64,000 bases of DNA from Niallia sp. NCCP-28 (GTDB taxonomy: Bacteria; Bacillota; Bacilli; Bacillales; Cytobacillaceae), in contig NZ_BQYJ01000001.1 of the NCBI RefSeq assembly GCF_023168165.1, positions 1 to 64,000 on the forward strand, in the 5' to 3' direction. The notes below the pieces were generated by a model, which worked only from the letters and a program-made list of their open reading frames with translations, did not search any database and was not told the DNA's origin. Positions 1-8,586 of this stretch are shown here, in pieces. Made by a program: the position numbers and the translations under genes. Each line of letters opens with the position of its first letter. Within the stretch, counting starts at the first letter, position 1.

Positions 1-320
1 TATTTTTTTGTCACTCTTAACGTTTTCATTATCAGCGACAAGATATATAATATAAAATTCTCGAAGTTTTGTCAACGATTTTTCAAAAGTTTTTTTATAA
101 AAAATAGATACATTATTGTTAATTTCTTCTTTCCTTTCTAAAATAGCCCTGCTGCAATCGCATACTTTTCCAATCTGGCCTGCCATTAGATAATAAAGTG
201 AAACTTCAATCAAACTTTTATGGGCAAGTTTCTGCCCGCCTAGCCTTCTTGCTTCCTCTTATAATTCCTTAAGTGGATTTCAGTGATAAAACTCGATACT
301 TTTAAAAAAAGGAGAAGGAA
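1..320. other. Left-edge intergenic region
   Basis: No convincing gene. An open frame on the minus strand runs from 186 off the left edge (about 62 codons), but it has no ribosome binding site and no recognisable family, so I do not call it. The stretch 195-290 is a copy of the dispersed repeat described separately. A GGAG-type ribosome binding site for the GrpB-like gene lies just before 321. Confidence 0.5.
195..290 (+). repeat. Dispersed intergenic repeat, long form, copy A
   Basis: Begins AAAGTGAAACTTCAATCA like copies B and C, then has the long-form middle (GGGCAAGTTTCTGCCC, which can form a small hairpin, then CTCTTATAATTCCTTAAGTGG) and ends with TGATAAAA. The middle matches copies D and E. 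Its function is unknown. It is intergenic and lacks an open frame. Confidence 0.6.
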
Positions 321-833
321 ATGAGAAAAGTCAAAGTTGTTCCCTATAACAAGGAATGGACAAACATGTTCGAAATGGAAGCAGAAAAATTATGGATCGT
401 TTTTGGGGATGAATGTATAGCTATTCACCACATTGGAAGCACCGCCATACCAACCATTTATGCAAAACCTATTATTGATTTACTAGTTGAAGTGAATAAA
501 ATAGAAAAAATCGATAACCTAATCTCTGAGATGGAACGAATAGGCTATGAAGCAAGAGGAGAATTTGGCATAACAGGAAGACGTTTTTTTATAAAGGGAG
601 GAGATAAACGCACACATCATGTTCATGTGTTTGAAAAAGGAGACAAAGAAATAGCCAGACATTTGGCCTTTCGGGATTATATGCTGGCACACCCAAAAGA
701 AGCGCAGCAGTATAGTCAATTAAAGCAAACATTGGCACAAAAACACCTATTAGATATACAACAATACATAGAAGGGAAAAATGATTATCTACAAAAAATC
801 GATGAAAAAGCAAAAAACTGGCTAAACCTGTAA
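321..833 (+). CDS. GrpB-family (UPF0157) nucleotidyltransferase-fold protein
   Basis: A 170-residue protein of the GrpB/UPF0157 family, whose members have a nucleotidyltransferase-like fold and mostly unknown substrates. The family pattern is clear: V-x-Y-x-x-x-W near the N-terminus (residues 7-13), HHIGSTAIP at 36-44 and KPIIDLLV starting at residue 49, the region holding the predicted catalytic acidic residue. Length is typical for the single-domain form. The ATG at 321 follows GGAGAAGGAA, a good ribosome binding site. It is a single gene that ends inside a shared hairpin terminator facing the convergent aminotransferase gene. The family assignment is firm; the biochemical role is not known. 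Confidence 0.85.
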   Translation: MRKVKVVPYNKEWTNMFEMEAEKLWIVFGDECIAIHHIGSTAIPTIYAKPIIDLLVEVNKIEKIDNLISEMERIGYEARGEFGITGRRFFIKGGDKRTHHVHVFEKGDKEIARHLAFRDYMLAHPKEAQQYSQLKQTLAQKHLLDIQQYIEGKNDYLQKIDEKAKNWLNL

Positions 834-854
834 TAAAGATTTAGCCAGTTTTTC
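812..854. terminator. Bidirectional terminator
   Basis: AAAAACTGGCTAAA pairs with TTTAGCCAGTTTTT, giving a stem of about 14 bp flanked by A and T runs on opposite sides. It serves both the GrpB-like gene, whose last codons it overlaps, and the convergent aminotransferase gene. Confidence 0.85.
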
Positions 855-863
855 TTCTATTAA

Positions 864-2036
864 CTATTTTTTATTGTTCATATAAGCTGTTAATCGCTTC
901 ATTGCTTCTTGAAGTGTTTCCATGCTTGCAGCGTAGCTAATGCGTACATACCCTTCGCCTGCTTGGCCAAATGCAATTCCTGGAATAATAGCGAGTTTGT
1001 TATTTTTAGCCAAATCCACACAAAAATCCATTGAATTTTGAATATACCCTTGTGGGATCTTTCCAAAAATATAAAACGCGCCATTCGGCCTAGCAATTTC
1101 AAATCCTAGCTTTGTCATTTCTTCATAAACAAAATCTCTTCTTTTTTTATATTCTATTTTCATTTCATTTGCATCATCTATTCCCTCAACTAATGCGCGA
1201 ATAGCAGCTTTTTGGGAGATAGTTGATGCAGCTGTCACTAAATATTGATGAACTTTCATGATTTCTTTTGTCAGCTTTTCATCTGCCAATATAAATCCTA
1301 AACGCCATCCTGTCATTGCATGTGATTTTGATAAGCCATTAATGATAATCGTGCGTTCTGGTATATATTTAGAAATGGAGATATGCGCTCCATCATACGT
1401 TAATTCACTATAGATTTCATCACTTATGACAAAGATAGGATATTTTTTCACTGTATCTGCAATTGCCTTTACTTCCTCTTCTGTATATGTAACACCTGTA
1501 GGATTACTTGGATAGTTTAATATGATCGCTTTTATTTGATCGCCATATTCACTCATCGCTTGATCAATCATTTCTGGTGTCAGCACAAAATTATTTTTGG
1601 ATGTATCCAAATAAACAGGATCAGCTTTTGCAAGTGTAATAATTGGTTCGTATCCCGGATAGATTGGAGAGGGCAATAACACTTTATCTCCCTCTTCCAA
1701 AATAGCCAATAAAGCTGCAGAAATTGCTTGAGTTGCGCCAACTGTTACAAGTATTTCTGTTTCTGGTTTATAGGCAATGCCATATTTTTTATCAAAAAAT
1801 TTACTCATCGCTTCTCTAGCTTCTATTAAACCAGTCATGCCAGTATAATGCGTGTAATTTTGTTCAATCGCTTCAATTCCTGCTGCTTTTACATGTTCCG
1901 GCGTGTTAAAGTCTGGTTCCCCTAATGTCAATTTAATCATATCTTTAATAGAAGACACTTGTTCATCAAATCGGCGGATTAAAGAAACTTCAATTTTGTT
2001 TACTTGTTTGTTAAATCTACTTGTCAATTCTTCCAT
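864..2036 (-). CDS. patA: PLP-dependent class I/II aminotransferase, PatA/DapX type
   Basis: A 390-residue fold-type I aminotransferase, close in length and motif pattern to Bacillus PatA, which is linked to N-acetyl-diaminopimelate transamination in lysine and cell-wall synthesis. Visible features are the substrate-loop YTHYTG, the GAT(Q)A cofactor-phosphate region, NYPSNPTG, the SDEIY aspartate that contacts the PLP ring, and the PLP lysine in SKSHAMTGWRLGF. The C-terminal G-x-G-Y-V-R-I-S holds the arginine that binds the substrate carboxylate. Start ATG at 2036 follows AAGGGGAG. It is monocistronic, with a terminator shared with the convergent gene. The family is certain; the exact substrate is inferred from resemblance only. 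Confidence 0.85.
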   Translation of the reverse strand: MEELTSRFNKQVNKIEVSLIRRFDEQVSSIKDMIKLTLGEPDFNTPEHVKAAGIEAIEQNYTHYTGMTGLIEAREAMSKFFDKKYGIAYKPETEILVTVGATQAISAALLAILEEGDKVLLPSPIYPGYEPIITLAKADPVYLDTSKNNFVLTPEMIDQAMSEYGDQIKAIILNYPSNPTGVTYTEEEVKAIADTVKKYPIFVISDEIYSELTYDGAHISISKYIPERTIIINGLSKSHAMTGWRLGFILADEKLTKEIMKVHQYLVTAASTISQKAAIRALVEGIDDANEMKIEYKKRRDFVYEEMTKLGFEIARPNGAFYIFGKIPQGYIQNSMDFCVDLAKNNKLAIIPGIAFGQAGEGYVRISYAASMETLQEAMKRLTAYMNNKK

Positions 2037-2172
2037 TTTTAAACTCCCCTTACTTTTTTATTCATTATTATGTAGATAATTGTTTATCCTAGCACTCCAT
2101 ATTACTAATGAAATAATGGTAGACACGCCTCTTATTATACATGAACTATATGGCAATTTGTAATTACTATTT

Positions 2173-2205
2173 TCATAGAAAAAACCCTATTGCCTAGGGC
2201 TTGGT
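2173..2205 (-). terminator. Terminator-like hairpin
   Basis: Read on the minus strand, AGCCCTA pairs with TAGGGTT and is followed by a T run. It lies downstream of the SDR remnant and is probably the leftover terminator of that decayed gene. Confidence 0.55.
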
Positions 2206-2329
2206 TTATTTTCATCTTCTTATAGAACTTACTTGTACTTTATTATGATTTGTTTGATATCCCTTCATCTTTTATATCCATAAAAAGATTTCTATAATTG
2301 GGAGTTTTTTGATTTTATGGCTATTTTCT

Positions 2330-2475
2330 AATATAATCCTACTCTCTCCTATCAATATATAGAATATGCCCATTAATAAAATCAGATGCAGGTGATGCCA
2401 AAAACAAAGCCACCCTGCTAAATCTGCTGTTTTCTCCCAACGATTATTCTTCTGATTTTTCAACAAAATCATTCA
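2330..2475 (-). pseudogene. SDR oxidoreductase C-terminal remnant
   Basis: On the minus strand, one frame reads N-R-W-E-K-T-A-D-L-A-G. After a one-base shift the next frame reads V-A-L-F-L-A-S-P-A-S-D-F-I-N-G-H-I-L-Y-I-D. This is the C-terminal signature of classical short-chain dehydrogenases (gluconate 5-dehydrogenase or 3-ketoacyl reductase type). The N-terminal Rossmann half and the catalytic Tyr-x-x-x-Lys are absent, so this is a truncated, frameshifted relic. An open frame of 66 codons covering it is not a real gene. Confidence 0.6.
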
Positions 2476-2627
2476 TTGATTTCTTTAGAAATGTTACAGC
2501 ACTACGGGACATATGCCGCTTAATTGCTTGTTGTAGTAGCCAAATCGTCTTGTCATATCATTAAATTAATTTAAGTGTCTACATTTATTAGCGTTCATTC
2601 GTTGTATAAGTATAGGGAGGACAAAAA

Positions 2628-3119
2628 ATGAAAAAAGAAAATGTACTAACCTCCTATCTTATCAATTTAGGAGAGGAAGTATTCCATCTATTGCTGGCGA
2701 AAGGAGCAAAAAAAGAAGATGCAGAAGATATCATTCAAAACACCTTTTATAAAGTTTACACGCTGCTGGATAACCTAACCGAGAGCAATATACGCCCTTG
2801 GTTTTTTAGAGTCTCACTTAATCAATATATTGATTTAAAAAGAAAAAAGGAGCAGCAGAATATATACTTAACCGAGAAAGTTCATTCAAAATTACAATAC
2901 ATAGATTGCGAATTGGATACGATTTTAAATAAAGATGAAATTCTCTATTTATTAAAAGACATCAAAAAAGAATACAAAGAAATTTTCTTTTTAAAATATT
3001 ATTATGATTTTTCCTATGAAAACATTGCTGCTATTTTGGACATTCAAGTAGACAGCGTAAAACAAAAATTATATCGCGCACGTAAAATGATTCATGCAAA
3101 AACAGGAGGAAAACATTAA
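2628..3119 (+). CDS. ECF-type RNA polymerase sigma factor
   Basis: A 163-residue sigma-70 family protein of the extracytoplasmic-function size class. The region 2 pattern (E-D-A-E-D-I-I-Q-N-T-F-x-K-V-Y, then R-P-W-F-F-R-V-S-L-N-Q) lies at about residues 28-75. The region 4 helix-turn-helix (Y-E-N-I-A-A-I-L-D-I-Q-x-D-S-V-K-Q-K-L-Y-R-A-R) fills the C-terminus. It starts after AGGGAGGAC. Its stop overlaps the start of the next gene by one base (TAATG), so it is translationally coupled to its probable anti-sigma factor. It likely activates its own operon, but I could not fix the promoter. I do not assign a Sig name. Confidence 0.85.
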   Translation: MKKENVLTSYLINLGEEVFHLLLAKGAKKEDAEDIIQNTFYKVYTLLDNLTESNIRPWFFRVSLNQYIDLKRKKEQQNIYLTEKVHSKLQYIDCELDTILNKDEILYLLKDIKKEYKEIFFLKYYYDFSYENIAAILDIQVDSVKQKLYRARKMIHAKTGGKH

Positions 3120-4030
3120 TGGACACTTTGCTAAATGATGCTTTAAAAAAGGCCAGAAGAAAACAATTACTAAAAATCATCATTACTTCAATTATTGTTG
3201 TAGTGATTCTACTGCCCATCCTTTATAAAACAGGCAACTACTTTGCAGCCAAAAGTTCTACAAGACTTCATGAACAGCTTTTCTTACACAATGCAATTGC
3301 TGAGCCTAATATTCAAATCGACTCTCAAGTAACAAGTAATTCATCTATGTTTGGCGGCAATATTATTACGAATCGTTCTAAAAATATCAATGGCTATTTA
3401 ATTCAATGGAGCACACTCACAAGTTCGTATGATTGGCTTCGCATCAATATAGATTATAATGAGTTAACCCCAGGATTTTATTGGTCTGACACAGAGTTCT
3501 ATGAGTATGATAAACAAACAAAAAATAAAATTGCATCATTTTATCATCCGTCTATTAAAAAATTCTATAATGGTATACAAAATGAACTAGGGGAAATTTC
3601 ACAAATGGAGAATCAAGTTGCAGAAGTTGCTGTTTCTTTCAATCAACCTTATACATTCCAAGAAATACAAACGAAAATTCCCAATAATTTAAACATCGTA
3701 TGGTTATATATGACATCTCCAATTATAGATGAAAGCAATGGACCTTCTGGCATGCCGTTTTATGGATTCGATCCATCTGATTCACCGAAGGAAGCATACA
3801 GCAGCTTTATTGATGCACTTAAAAAATATGATGCTGAGACTGATAATAAAACAATCCATGCGTTTTTAAATATAAATAAAAAGAAACCGTTTAATGAAGT
3901 GAAAATTTTAGGAGTAATGCTCACTGGCCAAACAAAAAACTTTAAATCTTTAGAAAACCAAGATTTTATTCGTGGTGCTTCAGTAGGCTCCACAGCACAA
4001 ATCGTCCCTTATATTAAACCTGAAAAATAA
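3119..4030 (+). CDS. Anti-sigma factor, sigma-factor-regulator N/C-domain type
   Basis: A 303-residue single-pass membrane protein. A short basic cytoplasmic segment is followed by one membrane helix at about residues 17-37 (I-I-I-T-S-I-I-V-V-V-I-L-L-P-I-L) and a large extracytoplasmic domain. The layout and the C-terminal region (V-W-L-Y-M-T-S, then G-A-S-V-G-S-T-A) resemble the Sigma_reg_N and Sigma_reg_C families found beside ECF sigma genes in Bacillus. Coupling to the upstream sigma gene supports an anti-sigma role: holding the sigma factor at the membrane until a surface signal arrives. The signal cannot be read from sequence. Confidence 0.7.
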   Translation: MDTLLNDALKKARRKQLLKIIITSIIVVVILLPILYKTGNYFAAKSSTRLHEQLFLHNAIAEPNIQIDSQVTSNSSMFGGNIITNRSKNINGYLIQWSTLTSSYDWLRINIDYNELTPGFYWSDTEFYEYDKQTKNKIASFYHPSIKKFYNGIQNELGEISQMENQVAEVAVSFNQPYTFQEIQTKIPNNLNIVWLYMTSPIIDESNGPSGMPFYGFDPSDSPKEAYSSFIDALKKYDAETDNKTIHAFLNINKKKPFNEVKILGVMLTGQTKNFKSLENQDFIRGASVGSTAQIVPYIKPEK

Positions 4031-4052
4031 AAATCCTCCATGAGAGTTGAGG

Positions 4053-4097
4053 AGGTCAGAGTGTTAAAAAATTATCTATTTTTCTGCACTCTGACCT
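4053..4097. terminator. Bidirectional hairpin between convergent genes
   Basis: AGGTCAGAGTG (4053-4063) pairs perfectly with CACTCTGACCT (4087-4097) around an AT-rich loop. A second small inverted repeat (CCTCC with GGAGG) precedes it. It separates the anti-sigma gene from the convergent alpha-galactosidase gene. Confidence 0.7.
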
Positions 4098-4121
4098 ATT
4101 TACTAGTCTGCTCTCCTGCCT

Positions 4122-5627
4122 TTAATGTGCAGCTGATGGCCGTTCGATCGCTTTATCTGATTCGCCGGCATTTTTACGGGCTGCTTCTTTATTTTGCGCC
4201 ATCTCTTCTATTGATTTTACTTCTAAACGTGCTGCGCCTTTATACTCTTTTGTAGGAATTAAGTTATCAGAAGAAAGTCTCTCTTTTGCTTTCTCAATAG
4301 CTTGCGTGTATTGGGGAAGCCATTGTGCTTGTGCCACTAACATTTCATCAACAAGCTGCCAAATTTCTTTTGGATTGCATACTGCTCCAACAAGGGGATC
4401 CATCATCATTGCTTGACGAAGCAAAAAATCATCTCCTGTAACAGCCGCTTCCACAGCAAGCCTTTGAACGGAAATGCTGACATTGCATACAGCAGCAGGG
4501 CCAAGGGGCAAATTTCCTATATAGGGTGTGCTGATGCCATTGCGATCCACATATCCTGGCGCTTCAATAATCGCGTCATCTGGAAGGTTTGCAATTACTC
4601 CATTATTTACTACATTAAAATGGCCTCTGTAGATGCGGCCTGTTTCAAGGGCTTCAATAATGTAGGAACCATGCTCTTCCCCTCGATTTTCTTGTTTATA
4701 TTCTATCGCCTGTTCTTTTAGCCAATTTGGAAAGTCTGTTTTAAACCAATTCCTTCCTTCAGTGCAGACACGTAAGTACCCTCCTGTTTCTCCATTTATC
4801 CAAGTGCCAAGATCAATCCATTCATTGATTTCTTCAGGGCGTTTACGGTACCATGGGACATATTCGCTTAAATGGCCATTTGATTCTGTGCTGTAATAGC
4901 CAAACCTTTTTAACATATCAATTCTGACTTTTTCCGTTACAGAGAACTCATGGTGATTTTCAAATGCCGCCAATAATTTCTCTGTTAAATCTTCTCCATT
5001 GTATTTGATGCTAATATACCAAGTCTGATGGTTGATTCCTGCACAAATGATATCGACTTCTTCCTTTTTCAGTCCGAAGGCCTCTGCAATTTGCCGGTGC
5101 CCTCCTTGTACGCCATGGCAAAGGCCAATCGTTTTTACTCCCCCATATTTGTTGCAGGCCCACGTCAGCATTGCCATTGGATTTGCATAGTTTAAAAGGA
5201 GTGCATCTGGTTCTGCGACCTCACGGATATCTTTGCAGATATTAAGCATTTCAGGTATCCCTCGTTGTCCATACATAATGCCGCCTGCACAAAGTGTATC
5301 TCCTACACATTGATCGATTCCATATTTAAGGGGAATATCAATGTCATGTTGAAATGCCTCAAGACCTCCAATGCGCACAACGGAAAATATGTATCTAGCA
5401 TTCCTTAATGCTTCCCTGCGATTTTGTGTGGCATAAATTTTTATATCTAGGCCATTTTCATCTATATCCCTTTGGCAAAGCTTTGTAACCATCTCTAAAT
5501 TTTGTGCACTAATATCTGTAAAGGCCACTTCTATATGTTGAAATTCTGGTACAGAAAGCAAATCCCGCAGAAGACCTCGAGTAAATCCAATGCTGCCTGC
5601 GCCGATAAATGCAATTTTAAATGTCAT
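4122..5627 (-). CDS. melA: Alpha-galactosidase/alpha-glucosidase, GH4 family
   Basis: A 501-residue GH4 glycosidase. These enzymes use NAD and a divalent metal and cleave through a redox-elimination route in the cytoplasm. The N-terminal Rossmann motif is I-A-F-I-G-A-G-S-I-G-F-T (residues 4-15). The metal and active-site regions N-Y-A-N-P-M, G-L-C-H-G-V-Q-G-G (with the metal-binding Cys) and A-G-I-N-H-Q-T-W are intact. Start ATG follows GGGAG. It is the last gene of a melibiose/raffinose-type locus, after an AraC regulator and an ABC importer, which supports alpha-galactoside use. The C-terminus carries a charged tail that makes the protein longer than the roughly 430-450 residues usual for MelA. 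Alpha-galacturonidase (LplD type) is a less likely alternative. Confidence 0.85.
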   Translation of the reverse strand: MTFKIAFIGAGSIGFTRGLLRDLLSVPEFQHIEVAFTDISAQNLEMVTKLCQRDIDENGLDIKIYATQNRREALRNARYIFSVVRIGGLEAFQHDIDIPLKYGIDQCVGDTLCAGGIMYGQRGIPEMLNICKDIREVAEPDALLLNYANPMAMLTWACNKYGGVKTIGLCHGVQGGHRQIAEAFGLKKEEVDIICAGINHQTWYISIKYNGEDLTEKLLAAFENHHEFSVTEKVRIDMLKRFGYYSTESNGHLSEYVPWYRKRPEEINEWIDLGTWINGETGGYLRVCTEGRNWFKTDFPNWLKEQAIEYKQENRGEEHGSYIIEALETGRIYRGHFNVVNNGVIANLPDDAIIEAPGYVDRNGISTPYIGNLPLGPAAVCNVSISVQRLAVEAAVTGDDFLLRQAMMMDPLVGAVCNPKEIWQLVDEMLVAQAQWLPQYTQAIEKAKERLSSDNLIPTKEYKGAARLEVKSIEEMAQNKEAARKNAGESDKAIERPSAAH

Positions 5628-5691
5628 TTAGAACTCCCCTTTACTATTTTAATACTTGATTCTTATACCTATAAGACTATCACCAAGATAA

Positions 5692-5705
5692 TGTAAACGT
5701 GTTCT
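5692..5705 (+). promoter_or_regulatory. cre-like CcpA site before melA
   Basis: TGTAAACGTGTTCT matches 12 of 14 positions of the Bacillus cre consensus TGWAANCGNTNWCA. It lies about 65 nt upstream of the melA start, in the gap after the AraC gene, so melA may have its own glucose-repressed promoter. The match is by eye only. Confidence 0.45.
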
Positions 5706-5808
5706 TTTTTATTACCTTTCAAGCTGATATATTGTCTAAAATCGTAACTACTTTACTATTCTCAGTTGCATCAAATACATTATCTTTAAAAACATTTCTA
5801 TCCAATAA

Positions 5809-6702
5809 TCAACGGCCGAATTTCACAATATTTCGTTCGACGGATTTCCGATATTCATTTGGTGTCATATTTGTATATTTTTTAAAAAGCAGGCTGAAAT
5901 ATGGACGACTATTGATTCCAATATAATAAGATATTTCAATGACTGGGATATCTGTATCAGCCAGCAGCATTTTTGCTTTTTCCATTCTTAGTGAGGTCAA
6001 ATATTCCACAATCGTCGATCCTGTTTGTTTTTTAAAAATTCGATGAAGGTATCCTGGATGCAGATTTACAGCCTGACTAATATCTTTTACTTGAATATCG
6101 CAATCATAATTATGATGAAGATACTCAATCGTCTTTTTTACATATAAATCCGCTTGCTGGTGTTCACTTTTTTTCTCTTTTTCCCAAGCAGCAAGTCTTG
6201 CAATTTGTATAAGGAGCTGTGCTAATTGAAGCTGAATCATTATATCTTTTTCCGATTCCTTTTTATCCAATTCGAGAACTACATTTTTTAAAGTATAGTA
6301 GATTTCATTCGAATCTTTTAATACAACATAGGAACGGCTGTGCAAAAGAAATTCAGTCAAGTTCTTGTTTTCGGAAGCCAGCTCCTTTATGGATGGGAAG
6401 TTCCCTTCTTTTTTCAAAAAGGAGAATTCCACATTTAACATTCTGCAAGGTGTATTTTTATCGACCATCAGCCGGTGAGGAACATTTGCATCTAATAAAA
6501 TAAAATCACCTTTTTTCATAGAAACAGCTTCTTCCATTGTTTCAACCATGCATTTCCCATCCATTACATACATAATTTCAATCTCTTTATGCGAATGAAA
6601 TGACATATGATAGCTTTCCCATCGTTTAAAATAATAAGCAAACACCTTAGGATGATAATGGCCTGTTAATAATTCACGTTGGTATAAACTGATCTGGTTC
6701 AT
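5809..6702 (-). CDS. AraC-family regulator of the alpha-galactoside locus
   Basis: A 297-residue AraC/XylS-type activator from the preferred start. An N-terminal cupin-like sugar-sensing domain (about residues 15-140, with H-S-H-K-E-I-E-I-M-Y and F-I-L-L-D-A-N-V-P-H) is joined to two helix-turn-helix motifs at the C-terminus (I-S-Q-A-V-N-L-H-P-G-Y-L-H-R-I-F-K-K, then Y-Y-I-G-I-N-S-R-P-Y-F). The open frame reaches 6714, but the ATG at 6702 has GGAGG at the right distance, while the outer ATG overlaps that site. It sits between the permease genes and melA on the same strand, so it most likely controls this locus in response to an alpha-galactoside. Confidence 0.8.
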   Translation of the reverse strand: MNQISLYQRELLTGHYHPKVFAYYFKRWESYHMSFHSHKEIEIMYVMDGKCMVETMEEAVSMKKGDFILLDANVPHRLMVDKNTPCRMLNVEFSFLKKEGNFPSIKELASENKNLTEFLLHSRSYVVLKDSNEIYYTLKNVVLELDKKESEKDIMIQLQLAQLLIQIARLAAWEKEKKSEHQQADLYVKKTIEYLHHNYDCDIQVKDISQAVNLHPGYLHRIFKKQTGSTIVEYLTSLRMEKAKMLLADTDIPVIEISYYIGINSRPYFSLLFKKYTNMTPNEYRKSVERNIVKFGR

Positions 6703-6736
6703 TGCAACCTCCATTGTTCGCCTTAAGATAATCCTG

Positions 6737-7567
6737 CTATTTTCCAGAGCCCATCGTAATGCCTTTTACAAAATGTTTTTGCATAAAAAGAAATAAAATT
6801 AAAATCGGAAGGGAAGAGATAATAATTCCTGCAAAACCTACATTAAAATTGGTTTCAAATGCACTAAATAAAGTTGATTGCATAACAGTGAGGGTTTTCA
6901 TGCTGTTGTCTGATAAAAAGAGCTGTGGCAGAAGATAATCATTCCAAATTTGGAGCGATAAAATAATGGTTAATGCCGCAGCAACAGGCTTTAGCATCGG
7001 CAAGATAATAACCCAAAATGTGCGCATAATGGAACAGCCGTCGATAGAAGCAGCTTCTTCGATTTCTTTCGGAATTGTCTTCATAAAACCAGCCATTACA
7101 AAAATGGCAAATGGAAGGCTAGTGCCGACATATAGAAAAACAATGCCAAACAGGTTGTTGATAAATCCCAATTTGCTTCCAAGAACAAACATCGGCACAA
7201 AAATCACCTGATAAGGGATTAAAATTCCTGCAATAAAAAACATATATGTTCCATTAAAAAACTTGTTTCCCCCTCTTACGATAGAATAAGCTGCCATCCC
7301 ACTCAGCAAAATGATAAGCAATACAGCACTCGCTGTGATAATAGAGGTGTTTGTAAAACTTTTCAAAAAGTTCAATGCCTCAAACGCTTGCAAAAAGTTA
7401 TCCCATTCAAGCTTTTTAGGCAACGAAAAGGGAGAAGAGCCAATTAGTTCTTGTGGCGACTTAAACGCATAAAGGAATACAATTAAAAAAGGAATCAAAT
7501 AAAATAAGGCAATGACAGTAACAATCACTTGGATAAGAAGCGTTCCTTTGCTGTACCTTTTATTCAT
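6737..7567 (-). CDS. melC: Sugar ABC transporter permease, MalG type
   Basis: A 276-residue inner-membrane permease of the carbohydrate uptake 1 family with six predicted membrane helices. The cytoplasmic EAA loop that docks to the ATPase reads E-E-A-A-S-I-D-G-C-S-I-M-R-T-F. Its start lies one base past the stop of the MalF-type gene, so the two are tightly coupled. With the other permease and the binding protein it forms an importer equivalent in gene order to the Bacillus MelEDC (formerly MsmE/AmyD/AmyC) system. No ATPase gene is present, so a shared MsmX-type ATPase elsewhere is likely. The substrate is inferred from melA next door. Confidence 0.82.
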   Translation of the reverse strand: MNKRYSKGTLLIQVIVTVIALFYLIPFLIVFLYAFKSPQELIGSSPFSLPKKLEWDNFLQAFEALNFLKSFTNTSIITASAVLLIILLSGMAAYSIVRGGNKFFNGTYMFFIAGILIPYQVIFVPMFVLGSKLGFINNLFGIVFLYVGTSLPFAIFVMAGFMKTIPKEIEEAASIDGCSIMRTFWVIILPMLKPVAAALTIILSLQIWNDYLLPQLFLSDNSMKTLTVMQSTLFSAFETNFNVGFAGIIISSLPILILFLFMQKHFVKGITMGSGK

Positions 7568-7568
7568 G

Positions 7569-8516
7569 CTACAACTCCACCTCTCTTTTGCGTAAAATCT
7601 TCAGCTGAATGAACGCAAATATAAGCAGCACAATAAGAAAAACGACACTCATTGCTGAAGCATAACTTGATCGCTGTGACATAAAAGCACTATCATAAAT
7701 ATACATAATAGTAGATTTAGATGAATCTCCTGGGCCGCCGCCTGTTGAAGCTACAATTAGCTCATATACTTTAAGGCTTCCTGTTGCAATTCCAATCGTA
7801 CATATCGTAATGGATGGACCAAGCATTGGAACCGTAATATGCATAAATTTTTGCAGCCAATTGCCACCGTCCACTGTGCACGCTTCATAAATATCTTTTG
7901 GAACAGCTTGAAGTCCTGCTAAATAGATAAGCATCCAATAGCCAATCCATTGCCAGTTGTTTGCAATGATAAGGCCTGTTAAGACTGTATCTGGGCTTGA
8001 GAATAAATTTAAATTAATGCTGAGGCCAAACATGTCATTAATGCTTGGCAAAATGGTGCCGTACATTTTTGTCCAAATTTGGCCAACTAAAATAGGACTT
8101 AATAGTACAGGAGCAAAAATAATAGTCCGATAGAAATTTTTTGCTCTTATGCTGCTGTCGAGAAAAACAGCAAATACAAATGCTGCGACATTTTGAATGA
8201 GCGTATTAAAAATCATAAATAAACCAGTAAATTTAAATGAATTTATGAACATTTCATCTTTGAAAATTTCCATATAATTAGAAAAGCCAATCCAATTTTT
8301 TTCTAAGCTGATTCCATCCCAATCTGTAAAGGAATTATATATTCCCATCATAAGCGGAATAATCATGCCTACAATAAAAAATATCAACGGGAACAGCAAT
8401 AGTAAAAAATATTGAATACTATTTGAGTTAACCTTTTTCTTTTTATCAATAATCGACGTTGGATTAGCTGAAGCCCGAGCATCTATCGGCTGAATATTTT
8501 TCCCTTCTACATTCAT
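7569..8516 (-). CDS. melD: Sugar ABC transporter permease, MalF type
   Basis: A 315-residue permease that pairs with the MalG-type subunit. A hydrophilic N-terminal stretch of about 30 residues precedes six predicted helices. The EAA loop reads Y-E-A-C-T-V-D-G-G-N-W-L-Q-K-F. It lies 70 bases after the binding-protein gene and directly before the second permease, forming a three-gene importer operon. It probably takes up melibiose, raffinose or similar alpha-galactosides. Confidence 0.82.
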   Translation of the reverse strand: MNVEGKNIQPIDARASANPTSIIDKKKKVNSNSIQYFLLLLFPLIFFIVGMIIPLMMGIYNSFTDWDGISLEKNWIGFSNYMEIFKDEMFINSFKFTGLFMIFNTLIQNVAAFVFAVFLDSSIRAKNFYRTIIFAPVLLSPILVGQIWTKMYGTILPSINDMFGLSINLNLFSSPDTVLTGLIIANNWQWIGYWMLIYLAGLQAVPKDIYEACTVDGGNWLQKFMHITVPMLGPSITICTIGIATGSLKVYELIVASTGGGPGDSSKSTIMYIYDSAFMSQRSSYASAMSVVFLIVLLIFAFIQLKILRKREVEL

Positions 8517-8586
8517 CTAAAAAACACCCCATTACCATTTAAATTTAGAGAGAGGAATTATTCCCTCTCCCCTATTTTAAGTGCTT

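Noticed and set aside
1-186. Minus-strand frame open to the left edge (about 62 codons)
   Set aside because: No ribosome binding site, no recognisable family, and it overlaps AT-rich DNA. It may be real but cannot be supported from this window.
2272-2472. 66-codon frame as a small membrane protein
   Set aside because: The neighbouring frame shows an SDR C-terminus with a one-base deletion, so the frame is a by-product of a pseudogene.
4413-4721. Open frame of 102 codons opposite melA
   Set aside because: It is the complement of a well-conserved GH4 gene and lacks a ribosome binding site. The same applies to the other antisense frames across the large genes.
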